From Cervus elaphus (Eukaryota; Chordata; Mammalia; Artiodactyla; Cervidae): a stretch of DNA of 64,000 nucleotides. Below, in pieces: positions 24,007 through 35,060 of this stretch (within the stretch, counting starts at the first letter, position 1; each line of letters opens with the position of its first letter). The position numbers and the translations under genes were made by a program. The DNA lies in assembly GCF_910594005.1 (NCBI RefSeq), contig NC_057824.1, forward strand, positions 26,005,314-26,069,313, in the 5' to 3' direction. Under the pieces are notes generated by a model. It was given only the letters and a program-made list of their open reading frames with translations. It was not told the DNA's origin and ran no database searches.

Positions 24007-24226
24007 TTTGTGTGTTACCAGTCACTCAGCTGTGTCCGACTCTGTGACCTCATGGACTGTAGCCCGACAGGCTCCTCTGTCCATGGAATTTTCCAGACAA
24101 GAATACTAGAGTGGGTTGCCATTTCCTACTCCAGTGGATCTTCCCGACCCAGAGATCAAACCCACGTCTCCTGCAGTTCCTGCATTGGCAGGTGGATTCT
24201 TTACCACTACGCCACCTGGGAAACCC
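24007..24226 (-). mobile_element. Bov-A2 SINE
   Basis: Minus-strand head 'ggtttcccaggtggcgtag', end 'gacacagctgagtgactgg'. Full length. Confidence 0.93.
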
Positions 24227-25127
24227 CATATTACTTGTGTAATTTAAAAATCTAATAAAATAACAATAAAACAGATCCACAGCTACCTGAGTTTCAATCC
24301 TACAAAAGATGAGAATGATCAAAAATAATAAAAACTTCATGTTTCCATGTGTCCCTATTCCTTATTTCTAGGTCAAGCACAGGCTTTTGTCTGTTTTATT
24401 CACTGATGTAGCACAGGCATCCAGAACAGTGCCTGCTTCAGAGCAAGCATTCAGTAGAGATGTGTAGGATAAGTGAACTGATTGCTCATCTAATCCAGAA
24501 ACTGGCACCCGGTACCTACCATGTGCCAGCTACTTGCTAAGGACTCTGGGAAACATACAGTGATTCACTTGACCTGCGTTCATTCAATTCACACCCTTCA
24601 CATACCCACAGTGTTTGGTGTTAGATAAAAATACACACCAGCGCATATACACATCTGCTACCCTTTAGGAACAGAGAACTTGGCTTGGGGGAAGGTGAAC
24701 TGTAGAGGTTGGAAGGAGGCGATAAAGCCTTTTCCCAGCCACAGCCTTAATCCTGGCTTTGGTTTTCCAAAGTGTGCCTCTGAGGCTTTACTTATCACAG
24801 TCTGTCTTGTACCAGAATTACATTCACGTGTTTGCGCCTGCCCAGCTGGGGGAAAATGAACACCAGCCTTCCTGGACAGTGTGAACGACTGGAGGACAAA
24901 TGACTTATTCTTTCCCTGATGCCCAGCACGCCAAAGCATTCCATCTTGCTTTATTTCCCAGTTCCGCCCATTCATCACAGAATCAGAGATCTGCCATGGG
25001 GAAGGAATCCTGATGGTCGTTTGGCCAGGGCTACTTGTATCTGGACCTCGGCCCAGCCCTTCACATCTAATTTAAGAGAGGGACAGGTGGGTGGGTGGGG
25101 GTATGTGTGTCTGTGTGTGTGTGTATA
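24227..25127. other. Unique intronic sequence with an L2/MIR-like patch and a GT repeat
   Basis: 'taccatgtgccagctactt' near 24516 resembles the start of an L2 or MIR. A (GT)n-like run sits at 25104-25123. Otherwise nothing recognised. Confidence 0.4.
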
Positions 25128-25330
25128 TTAGTTGCACAGTCATAGCCGATTCTTTGCAACCTCATGGACTATAGCCTGCCAAGCTCCACTGTCCATGGAA
25201 TTCTCCAGGCAAGAACACTGGAGTGGGTAGCCATTCCCTTCTCCAGGGGATCTTCCCGACCCAGGGATCGAAGCTGGGTCTCCTGCATTGCAGGTGGATT
25301 CTTTACCAACTGAGCCACCAGGGAAGCCCC
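25128..25330 (-). mobile_element. Bov-A2 SINE
   Basis: Minus-strand head 'ggggcttccctggtggctc', end 'ggctatgactgtgcaac'. The (GT)n run on its left corresponds to an expanded 3' tail region of the SINE. Confidence 0.93.
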
Positions 25331-25939
25331 TAAAAAGGTGAGGGGCTACCAAACCAGATGAAATAGAATCTTCCAGCTCTCGTGGGAAACCACAATTCCA
25401 CGTGTCAGCAGCTCTGCTGTTCACTTGCACAGTGTCTCCCACTCCTAATCACCACGCCGCTGGTCCCTCTACTCTCCAGCCTTTCACAGCCGTATCTGCA
25501 CAAACCCATTCTTCTCTACCTTGAAGTGAAGACTTTTCCACCTAAGTGGATTATCCTGCAGTTACCTGTAGCAAACATCATCTTTGTGCACAGACCCTCT
25601 CTTTCAATTTGTCAGAATCATTTCCAAATTCAATTTCATTTTCATATTCAGTCGCTCTGGTCCCAACAGGAATGGCCTCTCAACTTCAAATATAAATTGC
25701 CTGGGAACACTTTTAACTTTGAAAATAAAATGTGGCCACTGTGCAATGGGTGTGCAAAGGTGAACTTGGGAGATGACCTTAAAAGGGAGGGAAGGAAGAG
25801 CGTTCTGTTTCTAGTGATGAAAGGTTGCTTTAACTATAAATTCTGAAAGATGAACACTGCAAGTTCACATATTCTTATACAAAATGCTTTGGGCCAGAGC
25901 TGATTTGAAAATTAAGAGTTGTTTTTTGTTTGTTTGGGA
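25331..25939. other. Unique intronic sequence
   Basis: The + strand holds a 154-codon open frame (25382-25846) with hydrophobic, low-complexity translation and no known domain. I see no splice sites that would make it an exon. Confidence 0.45.
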
Positions 25940-26061
25940 TTTTTTTTTTTTTTTTTTTGGCTGTGTGACATGTAGGATCCCACTTCCTCAACCAGGGATG
26001 GAATCAGTGCCCCTGCATTGGAAGAGTAGCACCCTAAACACTGGACTGCCAGGGAAGTCCC
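25940..26061 (-). mobile_element. CHR SINE, short form
   Basis: Minus-strand head 'ggggacttccctggcagtcc', B-box decayed, A-tail seen as the T-run at 25940-25959. Confidence 0.88.
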
Positions 26062-26106
26062 CAAATCTAGTTTTTCAAACTTTAAAATAGCAATACCAGG
26101 CAGAGT

Positions 26107-26318
26107 GTGCTGTGTGCTCAGTTGTATCTGACTCTTTGTGACCCCATGGACTGTAGCCCCGCCAGGCTCTTCTGTCCATGGGATTTCCCAGGCAAGAATA
26201 ATAGAGTGGATTGCCATTTCCTTCTCCAAGGAATCTTCTCAACCCGGGGATTAAACCTGGGTCTCCTGCATCTCCTGCCTTGGCAGGTGGATTCTTTACC
26301 ACTGAGCCACCTGGGAAA
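26107..26318 (-). mobile_element. Bov-A2 SINE
   Basis: Minus-strand head 'gtttcccaggtggctcag', 'gaatccacctgccaagg', end 'gatacaactgagcacac'. It lies 45 bases right of a CHR copy in the same direction. Confidence 0.93.
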
Positions 26319-26385
26319 CTAGTATAGCACTTATTAAACTAATGCTAAGGCAGGCTGAAAGAAAATAGTGAAAAAGCTGGCTTAA

Positions 26386-27076
26386 GACTCAACATTCAAA
26401 AAAAGGAGATCAGGGCATCCGGTCCCAACACTTCATGGCAAATAGATGGGGAAACAATGAAAACAGTGACAGACTTTATTTTTTTGGGCTCCAAAATCAC
26501 TGCAGATGGTGACTGCAGCCACAAAATTAAAAGACACTTGCTCCTTGGAAGAAAAGCTATGATAAACCTAGACAGCATATTAAAAAGCAGAGACATAACT
26601 TTTCCAGCACAGGTCTGTACAGGCCAAGCAATGGTTTTTCCAGTAGTCATGTATGGATGTGAGAGTTGGACCATAAAGAAACCTGAGCACTGAAGAATTG
26701 AAGCTTTTGAACTGTGGTGTTGGAGAACACTCTTTGGAGTCACCTGAACTTCAAGGAGATCAAACCAGTCAAGTCCTAAAGGAAATCAGTCCTGAATATT
26801 CATTGGTAGGACTGAAGCTGAAGCTGAAGCTTCAATACTTTAGCCACACGATGTGAAGACCCAACTCATTAGAAAACACCCTGATGCTGAGAAAGATTGA
26901 AAACAGGAGGAGAAGGGGACAACAGAGGACGAGACGGTTGGATGGCATCACTGACTCAATGGACACGTGTTTGAGCAAACTCCGGCAGATGCTGAGGACA
27001 GGGAAGCCTGGCGTGCTGTAGTCCATGGGGTGGCAAAGAGTCAGACATGACCGAGCAACTAAACAACAACAACACA
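26386..27076 (+). mobile_element. BovB (RTE LINE) 3' fragment, about 690 bp
   Basis: Encodes the last third of the BovB reverse transcriptase: 'MKTVTDFIFLGSKITADGD', 'LLLGRKAM', 'LDSILKSRDIT', 'VMYGCESWTIKK', later 'RRRRG'-type and 'WLDGITDSMD' blocks. The frame is lost at a stop after 'KKPEH' (near 26691) and by later indels. The tail is 'gcaactaaacaacaacaac'. 5'-truncated and dead. Confidence 0.95.
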
Positions 27077-27134
27077 GGCCTGCCTCATTATATAAAAATG
27101 TCACAGAGGACTTCGCGAGGCTGAATCAATGAAG

Positions 27135-27178
27135 AGACATCATGTAACAGCTGCCCAAATGACATCATGTAACAGCTG
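27135..27178. repeat. Two-copy tandem duplication, 26-bp period
   Basis: 'gacatcatgtaacagctg' stands at 27135-27152 and again at 27161-27178, with similar following bases 'cccaaat' and 'tcccagt'. It is not part of a recognised transposon. Confidence 0.85.
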
Positions 27179-29093
27179 TCCCAGTGAAGGTCAGTAAACA
27201 AAGAACTCTTCAAGGAGACTCTGTACTGAGGGAAGAATTCCTCCCCATTATCTGTTTCTTTGGTTAGAGCCCTTGTTACCAAACAGGGACAGACACGTGT
27301 GTTAATAACAAGTGGTTCCAAAGGCTGGAGGGACTCTCCTGTGCTTTAATGGTATCATCACAACCCCATTTGTCGGCTTCTCACAGTAACTGCTGAAACT
27401 TAACGAGGCTCCTGGGGACTGCATCAGCAGGTCAATGCCTCCACGTCAGGAGGGCCAGAGAAAGTCACCCTGGGCTCAAGAGTGAAGGACTGAAAAATCA
27501 ATGGTCTCAATATTGGTACAGGTCTTCATTTGCTACTTATAATGTGGTTTATCCCACAGAGAAGCTTTATAAAATAAGAAAAATACCAAGATAACCTAAA
27601 AGATGCCAGCAGAAGGGAAACATGTTTCAAAACTAAATGGGCTTCATCCAGCATTTCTTAGGCTTTTTCCTGCAGGTCTTGGCACCAACAGTACCTCTTA
27701 ACCATCCTGGGTTTTGCACTTTCGTTGCTAGACTCCAACCTCCTTGGAAGGGCTTGTCTCTCATTTCTAACTATTGCATTCACAGCGTCATGGTGCTATA
27801 ACTGGTACTTAGTTTGCAGACAATAAATGTCTGCATATGAATGGATATTATGATGGATATTTAGAATGAAAAAACATATTAGGACTTCCATCAGAAAAAG
27901 CCATTACTTGTAAAGTTTTTTTTCTCTGACTTGAACTTAAAACTACTTGGCCCAAGATAATATTTATGGTAGAATTAAAAGTATGTTCTCTGATTTTACT
28001 TGCCTATTAATATATGCATTTGATAATTAACAATGGTGCTAAGCGGTCAAAGCAAATAATTACTTTTCTAGTGTCTGCCCCTGTGTACGAGCTAAATGAG
28101 GGGAAAGCCACCAACTGCATATTAAAAAATGCAATTAAATGCAAAAAAATGGTAATGAGTTTGAAAAACATTCTGTTTAAGCCTCAGACCACAATATTCA
28201 GAACAGTTACAGTCCTTTCACTGGCTCAGTTACAATTCCACAGAATAGTCCAAATCTTCAAAACAGACACAAATTCTCCTCGGGTCACAGTGAATATAAA
28301 ACCAGTTCTCAAAAGTTTCCCAGTTTACATTTTCGAGGTCTTCTGACCAACTGGTAGGGTTGACCATAAAAATTCTGTCTTTACATTTACTTATGTTCAG
28401 TATACTTTATTTAAGAAGCAACGTAATCACATAGAATGCTTTTATTTTAAAACTTATTTTGAAAAGACTGAATACATTAACATAATTCAGAAAAGTCAGT
28501 AAACATCCACAAGAACATGTTATATAATCCCAGTGAGTCTCATAATATTCTATTTTCAAAGGAAAAAAAAAACACTGGACAGAAAAGCAGTAAATTTGGA
28601 ATCTGTTTCAAGTGTCCAATAAAAGCAGAAGTTGGCTCACGGTGTGGTCCGGACTGAGAGCTCAAGCTGATGCTACATTATATATTGGGCCAAATGGGCC
28701 CAGACAAACCAGCTGACTGCAAATCAGACCATTTGGAAGTGGCATTTACCTTGTAAACTAAGACTCTTGAGTCCCGCTGTGATTTCTAATTCCTTTTGAA
28801 ACTGGGGTGCTCTGTGGTTGCTTTGGACCTGTACGATCTCAGCACAGGGGAACCCTCAGCCAAGAGTCACCAAGGGTGGTCAAGTTCATTGGCAGCTAAG
28901 AGTTTTACCTCTCTACAAAACTCAGCACCATCCTGAGAACGCATTTCTGTACCAAGCTGCTGAGATGCTCGCATGCACAGGAGGTAGAGAGTCTCTGCCC
29001 TGTGCTGGGTTGCCCCAGACTGTTGAGGGTTCAGATTCTAACTGCCATCAGTGAGTTCTGGACTCAGAAACTGAGGCTCTAAGGAGGTGAGCA
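27179..29093. other. Unique intronic sequence, about 1.9 kb
   Basis: AT-rich in the middle, without young repeats. An open frame at 28014-28346 (+) is Lys/Ile/Val-rich and shows no domain. Polyadenine runs occur at 28567-28573. Confidence 0.5.
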
Positions 29094-29380
29094 GGGGACT
29101 TCCCTGGTGGTCCAGTGGTTAAGAATCCTCCTGCCAACACAGGGCACACGGATTTGATCCCTGGTCTGGTAAGATTCCTGCATGCTTCAGGACAACAAAG
29201 CCCGTCTGCTACAATTACTGAGCCTGCATGCCTAGAGCCCATGCTCTGTGAAGAGAGAAACCCGCAGACTGTAACTAGAGATTAGCCCCCGCTCACTATA
29301 AGTAGAGAAAGCCCGCGTGCAGCAACAAAGACCCAGTGCAGCCAAAAACAACAACTAAAATAAGGTTTAAAAATAATAAG
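29094..29380 (+). mobile_element. CHR SINE, long form
   Basis: Head 'ggggacttccctggtggtcc', 'cctcctgccaacacagg', body to 'cagcaacaaagacccag', tail 'aaaaacaacaactaaaa'. Confidence 0.9.
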
Positions 29381-29501
29381 GTAAGGGGTCTGGCCAAGGG
29401 TCCCCAGTGCATCAGGGGCAGATATGGAGCTGGCATCTGGGCCACGTGAGCCCTAACGCAGGCCTTGGTCCACCGTCTTGTCATGCCCCTTTTCCATCCA
29501 G

Positions 29502-30067
29502 TGACTGTAGCCATGAAATTAAAAGATGCTTGCTCCTTAGAAGGAAAGCTATGACAAACCTAGACAGCATATTAAAAAGCAAAGACATCACCCTCGACAG
29601 AGATCTGTATGGTCAAAGCTATGGTTTTTCCAGTAGTCATGTATGGATGTGAGAGTTGGCCCATAAGCAAGGCTGATCGCTGAAGAATAGATGCTTTTGA
29701 ACTGGGGTGTTGGAAAAGACTCTTGAGAGTCCCTTGGACTGCAAGGAGATCAAACCAGTCAATCCTAAAGGAAATCAGTCCTGAATATTTATTGGAAGGA
29801 CTGATGCTAAAGTTGAAGCTTTTCCAATCCTTTGGCCACCTGATGTGAAGAGCTGACTAACTGGAAAAGACCCTGATGCTGGGAAAGGCTGAAGGCAACA
29901 GAAGGGGGCAATAAGGTATGAGACAGTAAGATAGCACCACCAACTCAATGGGCATGAGTTTGAGCAAACTCCGGGAGATAGTGGAGGACAGAGGAGTCTG
30001 GCGCACTACAGTTCATGGGGTTGCAAAGACTTGGACACGACTTAGCAACTAAACAAGAACAACAAAG
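29502..30067 (+). mobile_element. BovB (RTE LINE) 3' fragment
   Basis: Starts within the 'CSHEIKRCLLLRRKAM' block and runs through 'LDSILKSKDIT' to the 3' end. Frame is broken soon after the 'VMYGCES' region. Ends 'gcaactaaacaagaacaac'. About 1 in 8 bases differs from the copy at 26386 by eye, so the two inserted independently. Confidence 0.93.
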
Positions 30068-30398
30068 AGCAGGACAGGCTGCTTCTCCAGGGATGACATC
30101 ACTGGGTTTTCCAGGGGGAGTCAAGGAAGCGAGTATGTCCACAATCGTGACTTTGTGTAAAACACGAGCCAATGGAGAATGTGTGACGATCTGAGGGTTC
30201 TCCCTGCCGGCCACACTCCCTGGACTTCAGGGAGAGTGATTCTGGGCAGCCTCTCTTCCATCCTCACACAGTCACCCTGGATTGCTCTGGGTAGGTAGGC
30301 TGCCGGACAAGAGAGCCCTGGTGGAGAGGAACAAAGGCACCCGGGCTTGCTATAGACAGCCTCGGCTTCTAAAGGCACCAGACATCACAGCAGGACTT
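30068..30398. other. Unique intronic sequence
   Basis: GC-richer than its surroundings. Nothing recognised. Confidence 0.45.
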
Positions 30399-30540
30399 GG
30401 GGGATTCCCTGGAGGTCCAGTGGTTAAGACTCTGCGCTTTCACTGTAGGTGGCACAAGTTTAATCCCTGGCCAGGGAAATAAGGTCCCACATGCTACATG
30501 GTGTGACCAAAAAGAAAATAATAATAATGAATAAGTAAAT
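30399..30540 (+). mobile_element. CHR SINE, short form
   Basis: Head 'ggggattccctggaggtcc', 'ctgcgctttcactgtagg', 'gtcccacatgctacatgg', tail 'aataataataatgaataag'. Confidence 0.88.
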
Positions 30541-31206
30541 CATAGCAAGACTCAAAGAGTCTGGGTTTACAAGGTAACATTAGCCAAAACAAACACCCAC
30601 AGCAGCTGCAGCATTTTCTGCAATGGTCTTTGGGTCAACTCTGTTCGTTAAGCAGAGACCAGGACAAATATGAGAGTGATCAGAGGTGCCTTCTCTGCCT
30701 CCCAGACAAGCAGGGGTGGTTTCCACTTGCTTATTTATACTTGCTCACTGGGTTTTATCCTTGCCTGGAGAGAATGATGTCAGAGTAGGAAAGGGAAATT
30801 TAAAAAGGAGGAGAGTTCTAGAAGGCATCTGCTATGTTCACATTCCTAGTATCTCACTTTTTCTTGAGGGGAACCATCCTATTCTTCTGACTACTTGGCT
30901 GCCGTGGAACCACTCCCACATCCTGGCTTCATGGGGCTGTGTGAGCTGGATGGACATTGGTCGGGAACTTTGACTGGGCCATCAAGAACAAGGCACTTTC
31001 TTTCTGCTGTGGTTTCAGTTAGAAGGACATAAATCTAGAGCTCCCAGGAACCACTACCTAGAGAGTGCCTGCAGGAGAATGAATTAAACTCAGAGAAAGC
31101 AGGGCTGAGCGAGGAAGAGATGGAGGCCTGATAGCAACTTCTGAGCCCCTGGATCCAGCCATTCCTGAAGCCCAAATTTGCCCCTGGACTTTACAGTACC
31201 AGAAAG
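30541..31206. other. Unique intronic sequence
   Basis: No repeat or exon recognised. Lies 240-1200 bases downstream of exon 2 in the direction of transcription. Confidence 0.45.
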
Positions 31207-31345
31207 TAACAACCCCCTGGAGAAGGGCGAGGTGACCCACTCCAGTATTCTTGCCTGGAGAATCCCATGGACAGAGGAGCCTGATAGCCTCCAGTCTATA
31301 GCGTTGCAAAGAGTCGGACATGACTGAAGCAACTTAGCACACGTG
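31207..31345 (+). mobile_element. Bov-A2 SINE, 5'-truncated
   Basis: Begins mid-element at 'ccccctggagaaggg', continues 'cccactccagtattcttgcc' and ends 'catgactgaagcaactta'. The tRNA-like head is lost. Antisense to CPPED1. Confidence 0.9.
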
Positions 31346-31770
31346 CAAGGTAACACAAACTTAAAAAAAAATTAATCCAGTTCAAGTTAGCTTGTCATTT
31401 GAAACTGAAAAAGCACGAACAAAGACAGGCGAAATAAAAGCATAAGAAAGAGGGAAACGAAAGGAGAAGATTATGTTTGTGGATGTGGGATCTGAAAGCA
31501 ATTCAAGTTTGTCTCTTGTAAGTGAAGAAAGGTGACACGTGGGAATCTGTTCCATTTTTCATAGGAAGCACAGATAATCAGAACCGAGGCTCTGCCTTAC
31601 TACTGTGATTAACCGTGCCATATTCTAAAACTAAAATGAGTGTGTGTTTTCTGATGTTTGACGACCCTGCAACCACTGTGAAGAGAAAGGAATGAGTCGT
31701 TACTGAGCAGAGATGTCTTTTAAGAGAGATTTTTTTTTTAGGGAGGAGATAAGATCACAGTGACAGCCCA
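31346..31770. other. Intron 2 sequence next to exon 2
   Basis: AT-rich unique sequence immediately 3' of exon 2. A T-run occurs at 31730-31739. No repeat recognised. Confidence 0.5.
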
Positions 31771-31772
31771 AG

Positions 31773-31778
31773 TCTTAC
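31773..31778 (-). promoter_or_regulatory. CPPED1: Splice donor of CPPED1 exon 2
   Basis: On the minus strand the junction reads CAG|GTAAGA, a near-perfect donor consensus. The reading frame is left in phase 1, with the first base of a glycine codon in the exon. Confidence 0.93.
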
Positions 31779-31997
31779 CTGGCATGGCGTGGACGAGGTC
31801 CCCGCACAGAACAAAGAATTTGGGCTTGGGGTTCAGTTTGTTGATGGCCTGGACTGCTTGCTCAGCCAGACGGATCTCCTGTTCCCACTCATCACCACCG
31901 CTGTCACAGTCCCCAGTGGCCCAGGCCTTCATCAGTCCAAACTGGGGGTCTGCACCTTGGATGAAGTAGAACGGGCCTTTCCATTCCCTTTCCTTTT
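31779..31997 (-). CDS. CPPED1: CPPED1 coding exon 2 (residues 24-96 and first base of codon 97)
   Basis: CPPED1 is a cytosolic calcineurin-like metallophosphoesterase; the human protein has been reported to remove phosphate from AKT1 Ser473. This 219-base exon starts by completing Glu24 and encodes the N-terminal part of the fold: 'EWKGPFYFIQGADPQFG' (residues 28-44), 'GGDEWEQEIRLAEQAVQAIN' (57-76) and 'NPKPKFFVLCGDLVHAMPG' (79-97). Asp40 and Gln42 of the 'ADPQFG' strand end stand where other family members have the DxH metal ligands. Asp90 in 'CGDLVH' is the second motif. GNHD and the later histidines must lie in exons outside the window. Both ends are phase 1, so the exon is symmetrical. 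The frame is open throughout and the protein is nearly identical to its mammalian homologues. The ATG at 31932 is internal (Met46) and not a start. Confidence 0.97.
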
Positions 31998-32036
31998 CTT
32001 AAAAAGAAAAAGAAAGAAAAGGAGAGAAGAAATATT
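31998..32036 (-). promoter_or_regulatory. CPPED1: Polypyrimidine tract and splice acceptor of CPPED1 exon 2
   Basis: The minus strand reads an almost pure T/C stretch of about 30 bases ending 'ctttttaag' directly before the exon. The AAG acceptor is less usual than CAG, but the tract is long and strong. Confidence 0.9.
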
Positions 32037-32040
32037 ATAA

Positions 32041-33180
32041 AATCTGTCAGGGAAAGCATCCAGGTTATCCCGCGAGTGGATACAATATTTTTCTTAAATT
32101 AAGTAGGTCATTTTAATAAGCTGCTGTTCAAACATACCATTTTCCTGTCATCAGCTAGAGGATTTTGATTTATACTAATTATGCCTGGGACCCGGTGATT
32201 CCCAAAGGCTGGGAGGAAAAAAAAAAAAAAAACCACGTGGGCTGTTAACAGTCACACAACCAAGCTGTTTCTTTAAAAACTAGATGGCCAAGATGAAGCA
32301 CAGAGGTATCACGGCATGCTGTACAGAGCATATTAATGTTCAATAGTTTTTTAATTAGAATTTAAAATACTGCAAATTGAAAGTTGCCAGAAGTATTATG
32401 TTTAAATGACTAGGTGAAGTGCTGTCAAATCTTTTACGCCAGGCTTAATGGCACAATTTGCGCTGTTTCAAGGGATGTGACAGAAATTTAATTACAAAAC
32501 TTGGAGTTCAGAAGCTCTGGCTATCTGGTTGGAAAGGCAGTGCCAAAAATGAAATCTTAGTCAATGTGTGGGAAAAAAAAAAAAAGACGCTAACATTTCC
32601 AAGGCAGCGTGATGTGGGCATAGGTGAGGTGTGAGGCTGTGGGTCAGGGTGGGGGAACCAGAATCTTTAATTCCTTGTGTTCCTGGAAAGCACTTGTATC
32701 ACCCGAAGGTAAGTTATCAGACTGCCCTGCCTACTGGTTTTGCTAAAGCCGTGGGGGCCACAGGCCTCTACCCTAATCTGCCAGCAGTGTCTGTGTTTGC
32801 AGAGCTGGAATGCCCATCAGTGGGCACAGAGGTTTCAAACTGTGGCTTCAAACATCTCTTTGGCCACAGAATCCTTCCTTCAAACAAAATCACACATGGC
32901 AGACAAATGTTGGAAACACGTAGCCTCCTCTGCCCAAATGGGCTCTGGGGACAGAGCAGGCTGAATTCATTCACTCACTCATCAGCCCAGATTTTATCCT
33001 CGGCCCAGAGAGGTGACACGGCTTGCCTGATGGCCACCGGCCATCAGCTGCAAGGACAGAACTGCCCTGTGACCTTGAGACTGTCTTCTTTTAAACAAAT
33101 GACCATATTTTGCAGGTGAGCTGCATAAACGGCATTTGCTCTGGAGGTCAAGAGGATACTAGAATTTCCAGAAAGCCCCC
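32041..33180. other. Unique intron 1 sequence beside exon 2
   Basis: AT-rich with A-runs at 32219-32232 and 32572-32585. The 162-codon + strand open frame at 32631-33119 shows no domain and no homology I recognise. No repeat family was identified. Confidence 0.5.
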
Positions 33181-33184
33181 TGGC

Positions 33185-33370
33185 ATCATTTCACATCTCT
33201 GTGTTCATCTCACTGATTTACTCGATATTTACTGAAAGCCCACTGTTTGCCAGGCCCTGTGTGATGTGCTGACGACACACGAGAGGACCAACACAGGTGA
33301 GGTCCCGGCTCTCTTGAGCTTCGTTCTCAGGAGAGATAGCAAATAAGGACACACACAGAGCGGGTAGCCG
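33185..33370 (+). mobile_element. L2/MIR-type remnant
   Basis: 'tttactgaaagcccactg' and 'gccaggccctgtgtgatg', then 'gaggtcccggctctcttgag', follow the usual order of an old LINE2-like 3' end ('...ccaggcactgtgctag...ccctgccctca...'). Confidence 0.5.
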
Positions 33371-33399
33371 GAGGGTGCTAAGGGCTCTGCAGAGGATTA

Positions 33400-33622
33400 A
33401 CAGGGAAGGTGGCGCAAGTGGCAAAGAATCTACCTGCCAATGCAGGAGATGTAAGAGATAAGAGTTTGATCCCTGGATTGGGAAGATCCCCTAGGGAGGG
33501 CATGTCAACCCACTCCAGCACTCTTGCCTGGGAAATCCCATGGACAGAGGAGCCTGGTGGGCTACAGTCTACAGGGTCGCAAAGAGTTGGACATGACTGA
33601 ATCGACTTGGCCCAGCACACAA
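33400..33622 (+). mobile_element. Bov-A2 SINE
   Basis: Head 'cagggaaggtggcgcaagtgg' is a diverged start; the rest ('gcctgccaatgcaggagatg' to 'gactgaatcgacttgg') is typical. Slightly longer middle with 'gtaagagata' duplication, a known subtype feature. Confidence 0.92.
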
Positions 33623-34240
33623 TGGCTAATTTAAATTGGATGCACAGAGAGGTGGTGTCATTTAAGCTGAGATCCAGATGTTGCACACAAGCTTTTAAAA
33701 TTCCACGGTCACCCTCCCACCCACCATGCCTAGCTTACTATCACCTCAAGAGTGGGTCTCAGGCTTTAGGTCTCCCTTCCTTTTCTTCCTCCTTTTCCAG
33801 AGCTTAAGAAGACAAGCAGGTAAACAAACAAAACTACCTACACCTACTTGCCAGAACAAACTGTACATGTGTGCTAATCTGCCGGTTCCTGACCTACGGC
33901 TCAGAATCCTAGCTGTTAAGTCAAATCACCACCGGCCTGAACTCAGTCTGAGCAAGGACTATGAAACCCTGTTATGTGCATCCCATTGCCAAGGACAGCA
34001 GCTCAACACTACCACAAATTTGACTCACATTCATTGAGTCCTTACTACTTGTGGCAGAATGAATCCAGAATGTTCCCAAAGACCCCTGACTCCTGATATT
34101 CACATCCTGTGTGATCTCCTCCCCTTGACTGTGGGCTGGATCTAGACCTGCTTAGCAACTGACTTGCCTCTAATAAGCAGAATACAGTTATGGGATGAGC
34201 CTCCAGAGACTGTATGCATATCCTGGGGTATGCTATGAAA
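33623..34240. other. Intron 1 sequence with an old repeat at 34050-34235
   Basis: 'cttgactgtgggctggatc', 'ctaataagcagaatacag' and 'gttatgggatgagcc' match an old mammalian repeat I recognise but cannot name. The remainder is unique. Confidence 0.45.
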
Positions 34241-34520
34241 ACAACCTAAATGCTCCTTGATGGACAAATGGACAAAGAAAATGTGGTGTTTACACAAGGG
34301 GGAATATTATTCAGCCCTGAGAAAGGAAACCCTGCCATTTGGGACAATATAGATGGACCTGGAGGACACTACGCTAAATGCAAGAAGCCAGACACAGAAA
34401 GACAAACAGTGCATGATCTCACTTATATGTGGAATCCAAAATAGTCAAGTTCATAGAAGCAGAGAGTAGAATGGTGGTTTCCAGGGGCTGGGGGTGGGGA
34501 TGAGAAAAACAGGGAGGTGA

Positions 34521-34760
34521 TAAGCTCCAATACTTTGGCCACCTGACGCAAACAGCTGATTCATTGGAAAAGACCCTGATGCTGGGAAAGATTAAAGGCA
34601 ACAGGAGAAGGGGATGACAGAGGATGAGATGGTTGGACAGCATGTCTGACTTGGGTTTGAGCAAACTCCAGGAGATAGTGAAGGACAGGGAAGCCTGGTG
34701 TGCTGTAGTTCATGGGGTCACAAAGACACGGACAGGACTTAGTGACCAAACAACAAAAAA
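34521..34760 (+). mobile_element. BovB (RTE LINE) 3' fragment, 240 bp
   Basis: Starts 'aagctccaatactttggcc' and continues through 'catctgatgctgggaaag'-type sequence to 'ggacaggacttagtgaccaa', ending in 'aacaacaaaaaa'. It interrupts the L1 tail, so BovB arrived later. Confidence 0.92.
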
Positions 34761-34878
34761 GTTTCAGTTATGCAAGATAAATAAGTTCTATCTTCCAAAC
34801 AGGATGGTGCCTACAGTTAACAACACTGTATTGGAGACTTAAAATTTGCTAAGAAGGTAGATCTTAAGTGCCATCATC

Positions 34879-34892
34879 ACACACACACACAA
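34879..34892. repeat. Short (CA)n microsatellite
   Basis: Seven CA units inside the right half of the L1 tail. Followed by A-rich 'aataacaaaaacaacaaaat'. Confidence 0.8.
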
Positions 34893-35060
34893 TAACAAAA
34901 ACAACAAAATAAAGTGGGCAGGAAGGAACTTCAGGAGGAGATGCACGTTTATGATAGATGTCTATGGGAGTGATGGTTTCACAGGTGTAAAGTTATCCCC
35001 CGCTCTGAGTTGGACGAACTGAATATGTACAGCTTTTCACATGTCTTCACACCTCAATGC

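Larger units (their letters stand above)
1..31778 (-). other. CPPED1: CPPED1 intron 2 (5' part, runs off the left edge)
   Basis: This is everything downstream of the exon 2 splice donor in the direction of CPPED1 transcription. No further CPPED1 exon could be read on the minus strand: the expected next block, which carries the GNHD metallophosphatase motif, is absent. The intron is therefore longer than 31.7 kb. It contains repeats listed separately and unique sequence without recognisable coding exons. Confidence 0.85.
34241..35060 (+). mobile_element. L1 3' end split by a BovB fragment
   Basis: The left part (34241-34520) has the L1 tail block 'ccttgatggacaaatggac', 'gaatattattcagccctgag', 'cacttatatgtggaatcc', 'agcagagagtagaatgg'. 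The right part (34761-35060) continues with 'cagttatgcaagataaataag' and a 'gtaaagttatcccc' block. BovB lies between. Confidence 0.8.

Noticed and set aside
25382..25846. 154-codon + strand frame
   Set aside because: Overlaps a SINE edge, gives a patternless hydrophobic translation and has no supporting signals.
32631..33119. 162-codon + strand frame beside exon 2
   Set aside because: Unremarkable composition, opposite strand to CPPED1, no homology recognised and no splice or promoter signals.
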